A stretch of DNA of 64,000 nucleotides. Origin: Mercurialis annua. Lineage: Eukaryota > Streptophyta > Magnoliopsida > Malpighiales > Euphorbiaceae. This document shows positions 58,383-64,000 of the stretch, piece after piece (the stretch's first letter is position 1; each line of letters starts with the position of its first letter). The position numbers and the translations under genes were made by a program. The stretch covers positions 26,114,201-26,178,200 of the forward strand of contig NC_065571.1 in the NCBI RefSeq assembly GCF_937616625.2. The letters run 5' to 3'. A model generated the notes under the pieces. The model ran no database searches. It worked only from the letters and a program-made list of their open reading frames with translations, and had not been told where the DNA came from.

Positions 58383-61300
58383 TGTCACGACCCAATTTCA
58401 TGAATCGTGACCGGCGCTAGGGTATGGGTATGGTTGTACCAAAACCCGTAGCAAGCCTCGCGGAAATCAAATAAACATTTAAACCTTGCAGAAAACTGCT
58501 CGGGGGCAACCGAGACTCCAACCTAGGTCTAGCAATTTATATTACAATTCAAATATAAATAACTTAAATATCTTAAATGTTCAACCGCATACCTTATATA
58601 TAACATCATCGTAATCCAGAGTAATCATGCCAAATATAAATAATCGAATATATCGACAAACCCAAAGTGTAATATCAAATGTAATAACTAAACTAGTTCT
58701 ACTGCGGTCTAAGAGTTCGAAAACAGAAACTAGTTTAATAACATAAAAATCTCCGAGGAATCAAAAGAATCGGAGTGGACCAGCTTTCAAATCATAAACC
58801 TGGAAAATTTGGGAAAACAACGGGGTCAGATATACTGAGATGAGTTCGCAATACTATTTACATTTATTAAGTTTAAAACCCTTAAATCAAAACATTTTTA
58901 TACTAATATAATATGATTATGGAATAACAGTATTGAAATGATCCCAGCGTAAGTATGACATAGCATATTGAAAAATAAACCCAGAGTGGACGGGAACAAA
59001 TCCTCGTCAAATTACCAGCGTAAGTAAGACCATAGTCTGCTGATCCCAGAGTATATACCGGTGCACACAGTCTCGATACAAGCCTATCGAGTAGCTCGTT
59101 TCAATCCAGATCCATAATCCGTAAAAACAGTTCAAAAGCATTTATAATATTAAAATATGATGCGGTACTTAATAAAGCGGTAAATAGCATTACAAACTCA
59201 CTGCTTGCTTATCCACGTGAATCTTGGCAAACAGCTAACCCTGCGTAGACTCCGAAGCACGAGCAGTCAACGGGTCTAAAACAATATATAAGTTAAAATC
59301 CATACAACCCCTAACTCTAAGAATACTAGACACCACATAGGACTAGCACAATACCGAGTCAAGCATAAACGTAGCCAAAATAGAATGAACAATTAATCAC
59401 GTAATGACCCGAGTCAAAAATGAACCACAACGAGTAACATAATACTCAAATAAATAAATAAGCCAAGTCTATTGGGTTTCCGCTTTAAAATCCGTTCCGA
59501 AAAGTATTACTTGAATAATAAATAAATAATAACTTAAATCAATTTTCTCAAATATTGGGTTAGCCGAGTTACCAATAACTACCAAGCTACCTCACATGTC
59601 GGGTGACCCAAGTCTAATCCGACCCAAAATATTTTATCAAAATATAAACCAGAGTTTATAATTCCCAAAATCACTTTGATAAAATAAGTATAATCATACC
59701 CAATTATAAACCATAGTTTATAATTATACAATCAACTTGATTAAATAATAAATCAATATTTAAAACGGAACCCAATAGATTTAACCTCAAGTAACCCAAG
59801 TTACAATCGAAAACTTAATCAAATAAGTTTTAAAAACGTTCAAGGGCTAAATTGAAATTTAGTCAAAATGACATACCAAAAAGATATTTAAAATCGAATA
59901 TAATTACCAGAGTAATTATATTAATTTAGATTATAAAAATAATCATTGTTTTCAATTTGACAATTTATATCTCGAAACGAAATTCAAAAGTTAAAAATAT
60001 AAATTTAATCACATTGGCACGCTAAGCCAAAATATCAAAATATCAATTAATAATAATAATGAATTCCAATTCCCATTTATTATAATCAAAATAAATAATT
60101 TAATCGAAATCGTTTAATTTATATTAAGATTAATATAAATTTCAAATTGAAATAATAATGCCCAAAGTAATTTCAAATTATGAATAACAATATTATTTAA
60201 ATTGCTAATTAACAAGTCGAAATCAATTTCGTAGATTAAAAATCAAAATCAATTCAAAGCAGTTAATAAATAAGCTTAGGAATTAAAAAGTTTTAATCAA
60301 AACAATTACATAGAACAAATTAAATTCGAAGGACTCAATCAATTTAACCAAAAACAAATGATGACTATCTTACCCATTTAACCACCTCCTACACACCACA
60401 AATCAAACTTCCCGCCAACCACCATTTGTAAAACAATAAAATGGAATTCAAACTCCACCAACAGTAATCATATCAAACCCATAACTTAAAATTTAACACT
60501 AATCTTAGTTAATCATAAACAACTCATGAGCATGGACACAATTTATACATAGCAACAACTAACATACATAACCCAGCCACAGTATTAATCGGATCGACAT
60601 TGGAGATGAATCGAATAATGATATCCAAGGCAAACAACGATCAACTGTTCATAGCAATCAGTTTGAAGACATTCAATATCAAGCCATGACTAACACAATG
60701 AAGTTTACTGAAACTTAAACCCAAACATTAAGATAAACTTAAGGCATGAACTAAGGCATCAAACATAACCCATGTATGACAGCAACTTAACAAGGAAGAT
60801 GGCAGTGAACAAACCAAAGGGAACGACATCAATCAACACCACGACAATGAACCGTAAAGCGAAGGAATTTAACGTACCGTTAACGACACAACCAAGCTAG
60901 CGATTCAACGACGGTAATACTCGGACAATATGCGGGATAAACGGCCGTAATCGATTCCTAAGCGTAGCGATGATAGAGGACAACAGAATGGATGAATGAA
61001 TCAAAACACAACTCATATTTAGGCCTAAACGATAGAGATATCAGTTAAGTACGGTAGTGCGATATCGAATGAAAAATAAGAAAAAGCAATGAGAATTACT
61101 TACCGGATCTTGAAACGATTTGGAATGGAATGGTGTAATTTCTGGTTGTCTTTGATGTCTAGGGAGAGACGGCTATGATTTTAGAATAAGCGAATGAAAA
61201 GAATAGGGTTTAACGAAGACAAACGAGTGAAAAGAAGAAGAAGAAAACGTATACTGCTATACAACTATAAGTTTATGCATTCTTAATGAAGTAGATGGGC

Positions 61301-61587
61301 CTTCTAAGAATATATGGCCAAAATCAAATATTTGTGTGGGCTTTTTACGTGGAAGTTGCATGGGTTGCATGAAAAGCTTTCATATACACTTTTCTTTTTT
61401 TTCCTTTTCATTTTCTTTTAAAATTTTAATAATAAAAACCAAACACAAATCGAATCAACGAACGACTAAAAATAAAATTTAATAAAAATATGTAATGATA
61501 ATAATAAAAATTATCTAAAGTTTGACGGAATGTAAAAATTATAATTAAAATTTAAAAGAAAATAATTTTAAAATACGGGATATTACA
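58383..61587 (-). repeat. E4 LTR, copy 2 (shared internal LTR)
   Basis: 3205 bp, the same length as copy 1 and almost identical to it. It acts as the 5' LTR of the left unit and the 3' LTR of the right unit. Its double hairpin is at 59557-59626 and its donor at 61098-61103. Confidence 0.95.
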
Positions 61588-64000
61588 TTCTTCCCAACTT
61601 ATTAAAAATTCGTCCTCGAATTTACAAAATGAATAGAAAAATTAAATGGTCACCACACGTATAAGCGCAAAATTATAAGTTCAACAATTTGGTGCCTCAA
61701 ACGACTTCTCAAAATACGACACGCGTGAACGAAATAAAATTTTTGAATCGAGAATCACCAACGCGCTTATAAGGGAGATTTCCAAAGGATAACAAGTTCA
61801 AATCTTAATGACTACCAAAGTAACATTACAAATGTGAGAATGATCCAAAAATTTAAATCGTAATAGTACGGAGCCAAACTCCAACATTGCAAAACCGGAA
61901 CATACAAAAACTCACCACTAGAATTAAATCTTACACTCCATAACACCTACGCACTATATCGCTTATAGTGGTCTCAACACCAAACGCATCACATGAGAAA
62001 ACTTAAAACGCCCACTTACACAGCATATAATCAAATCAATATATCATCGCGATAAAATACGCTCTCACAAAATAACAGCTGAAAACCAAAATACCACTAG
62101 AATCGTCTCGTTCAACCAACTAAAATCAGCTCGGCAATACCATCAACTTCGCGAACCAAAATGTAAGAAAACACATAAATTTCTAAGAACAACATAACTC
62201 AAACTTCTAACAACAAAATTTTCATCCTCAAATTTTTTTATTTTGAATTACTAAAACCTCGAATCCTACCGAAGGTCATTTAGATCAAATTTTAATCAAT
62301 CGGATTATTGGTTATGCTAAAAAAAAAAAAATTCTATAACAACGCTTTCCGTAAACACAAATATATAACAACGCAAACCACCTTTAATTTGAAATCACTA
62401 GCACCTCAAATTTAAATATTATTTTCAGTCAAAAATAATTAACCCGTTGAAAAATCCTTTTGTTTGTAAACATATCAACATGATAAAATGCTCTCGGTTT
62501 GAAATTATAACTGAACCTTACTTTCACAATAATTTTAAGATTTTATAAAATTGTTCATTTAAAACAATTTAAAATTCTCTTTTAAATCAAAACTGGCAAA
62601 GTTTCATCACTTTTCAAAAGTTAAAATCTCACAAATAAAAATTCCTTTATTTACGAAAAAAAAAAAATTCATATCGCTATCAAAAAAAATTTAAACAGAA
62701 ATCAAATCTGTAAAAACAAAATTCCTTTTTAGTCTTTCAGTGTAAATAAACACGCAGAGTATAACCAATTTCCTTAAATCAAAAATAATCAAATTATATT
62801 CTAAGCTTACACAATTCTTTAATCCGAACTCAATATTTTTCCGCACTTAACACAACTAAACCTCGAGTATAACCTTATAACCATAACTCCTATTTACCAA
62901 ACACTGATACTCCAAAAATATAAAAAAATTCCTTACAATACAATTTCTCCTAAATTACCACCGTTGTCACAGAGTATTTGTCTAGTTTCCAACCAAAATT
63001 TCAAAACCGTTTGAAATTTATCAACCTTTTAAACACCATTTTCACGATATAACTCGCGAGTTTATAAAAAAATATTTTTCTTAAAAAGTCTCACTAATAA
63101 CATTTATTTTACATAATTGTGCGCCAGGGTGATGACAGCTCTCATCCCCAAAGAGTTGCATTCAACCCTAATCATTTAATGTCGTGATGAATGTACTAAA
63201 TGCATGTATCAATTATTTATTTCTCTTTTAATTAGTGATCATACTAAATGCTCGATGCAGTTTTCTATTCGTGGAATTTCAAATGCATGCTCATGACATG
63301 TTTGGGCACAATTACGTGATAAAAACATTTCAATTTCTTTAAGAAGTTAACATTTGAAATCAATTTTTTTTTTCTTTAAAACATTTCCTAGACATTACAC
63401 TCTGTGAGACGTGCACTCGTCCATCTTGACATATTTGCCCATATCTATTATCCTAGTCCACCAATTGGCATCGCCATTAACGAAATAATCCAAATTCAAC
63501 AACGAAACTAAAATTTACTTAACAACGAATTTTCTCTCAAATCAATTTGAAAATAATTCCAAAAGGCAACAAACTAACACGAACGCCTTCACAGCTCTAC
63601 TATCAGTTTTGGTATTTCACCGATCTACCTAATGAAAGATGCTAGTGTATTACTACACTGATCAATCTCTAACACAGTTTCCACATTCTTTTCCAGAATG
63701 CCAAAAGCCGAAAGATTTTGATACTACAATTTATCACAAACGAGCCTGACGTAAAAAAGCATAACGCTCAAAATTTCCACGCACGAGGCAATCACTCACG
63801 AGAAGAATTATTCCACCGATGTTGAGCAATATAACTCATATCACCTTCCTCTAACAAAGATAGATTCTTAAACATGATCTACTACTAACCCGAAGAGTCG
63901 GTCCTCAAATCCCTTGATATCTAATTTAATCACCTAAAATCTCCAGAGTTCAAACTATAGATTTGGCTAAACCAATTAGAACATCTAAACTAATCGCAGG
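61588..64000 (-). other. E4 second internal region, partial
   Basis: Nearly identical to 54272-56682, with about half a dozen single-base differences and 1-bp indels seen by eye. It begins with the purine tract, includes a second copy of the 205-nt block at 63112-63316, and is cut by the window end. No gene. Confidence 0.93.

Larger units (their letters stand above)
51067..64000 (-). mobile_element. E4: tandem LTR-internal-LTR-internal retrotransposon array
   Basis: On the - strand the order from the right edge is internal (partial), LTR, internal, LTR, satellite. The LTRs (58383-61587 and 51067-54271) are both 3205 bp, and one full period is 7316 bp. The second internal segment (from 61588) is near-identical to the first. 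LTRs differ by at least nine single bases seen by eye, a fraction of a percent. This is not a single insertion: a second copy of the element shares an LTR with the first. The interior (4111 bp) has no coding frame. It is related to E1 and E2 by the primer-side palindrome, the double hairpin and the 205-nt block. The far end lies outside the window, so the target duplication cannot be checked. Confidence 0.93.

Noticed and set aside
1..64000. Naming the species or lineage from the satellite or LTRs
   Set aside because: The sequence style is clearly plant, but I do not recognise this satellite with certainty, and naming a species would be a guess.

Overview
The window looks like heterochromatin from a flowering-plant nuclear genome. 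It holds a diverged 60-bp tandem satellite, nested Ty3/gypsy-type LTR retrotransposons primed by initiator tRNA-Met, a decayed CACTA (En/Spm) transposon and two Mutator-like non-autonomous elements. I see no single-copy host gene, rRNA, tRNA or CRISPR array. The species cannot be named from the sequence alone.

Layout. The satellite occupies 1-120, 10197-14680, 27147-35878 and 45739-51066, and the rest has been inserted into it. E1 (121-10196, + strand) is a complete LTR element without coding capacity, flanked by a perfect 5-bp duplication (GGCTT). A 385-bp Mutator-type MITE with a 10-bp duplication lies at 10416-10800. E2 (14681-17306 plus 26311-27148, - strand) is a truncated relative of E1. 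It is split by E3 (17307-26310, + strand, duplication CTAAC), a second LTR family that keeps only an acidic, gag-like reading frame. A CACTA element (35879-about 45738) carries two decayed genes on the - strand, a TNP2-type transposase and a Transposase_24/TNPA-like gene. It also hosts a 1362-bp Mutator-like element with a 9-bp duplication and a possible captured plastid-targeting exon. E4 (51067-64000, - strand) is a very young LTR family arranged head to tail as LTR-internal-LTR-internal with a 7316-bp period, and it runs off the window.

How the parts work together. E1, E2, E3 and E4 lack pol, so they would depend on an autonomous partner. They share cis-acting sequence instead of protein. 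A block of about 205 nt lies 2.0-2.4 kb downstream of the primer site and is closed by a long-range stem; the stem is kept in all four families, and E3 differs from the others by paired changes. E1 and E4 also share a two-hairpin module present in both the LTR and the internal region, and a palindrome directly after the primer site. Three LTR families carry different arrays of short GC-rich dyads near the promoter, whose arms differ by family. I consider these conserved non-coding structures the best candidates for something undescribed. All statements rest on reading the sequence by eye; no alignment, folding or database search was run.
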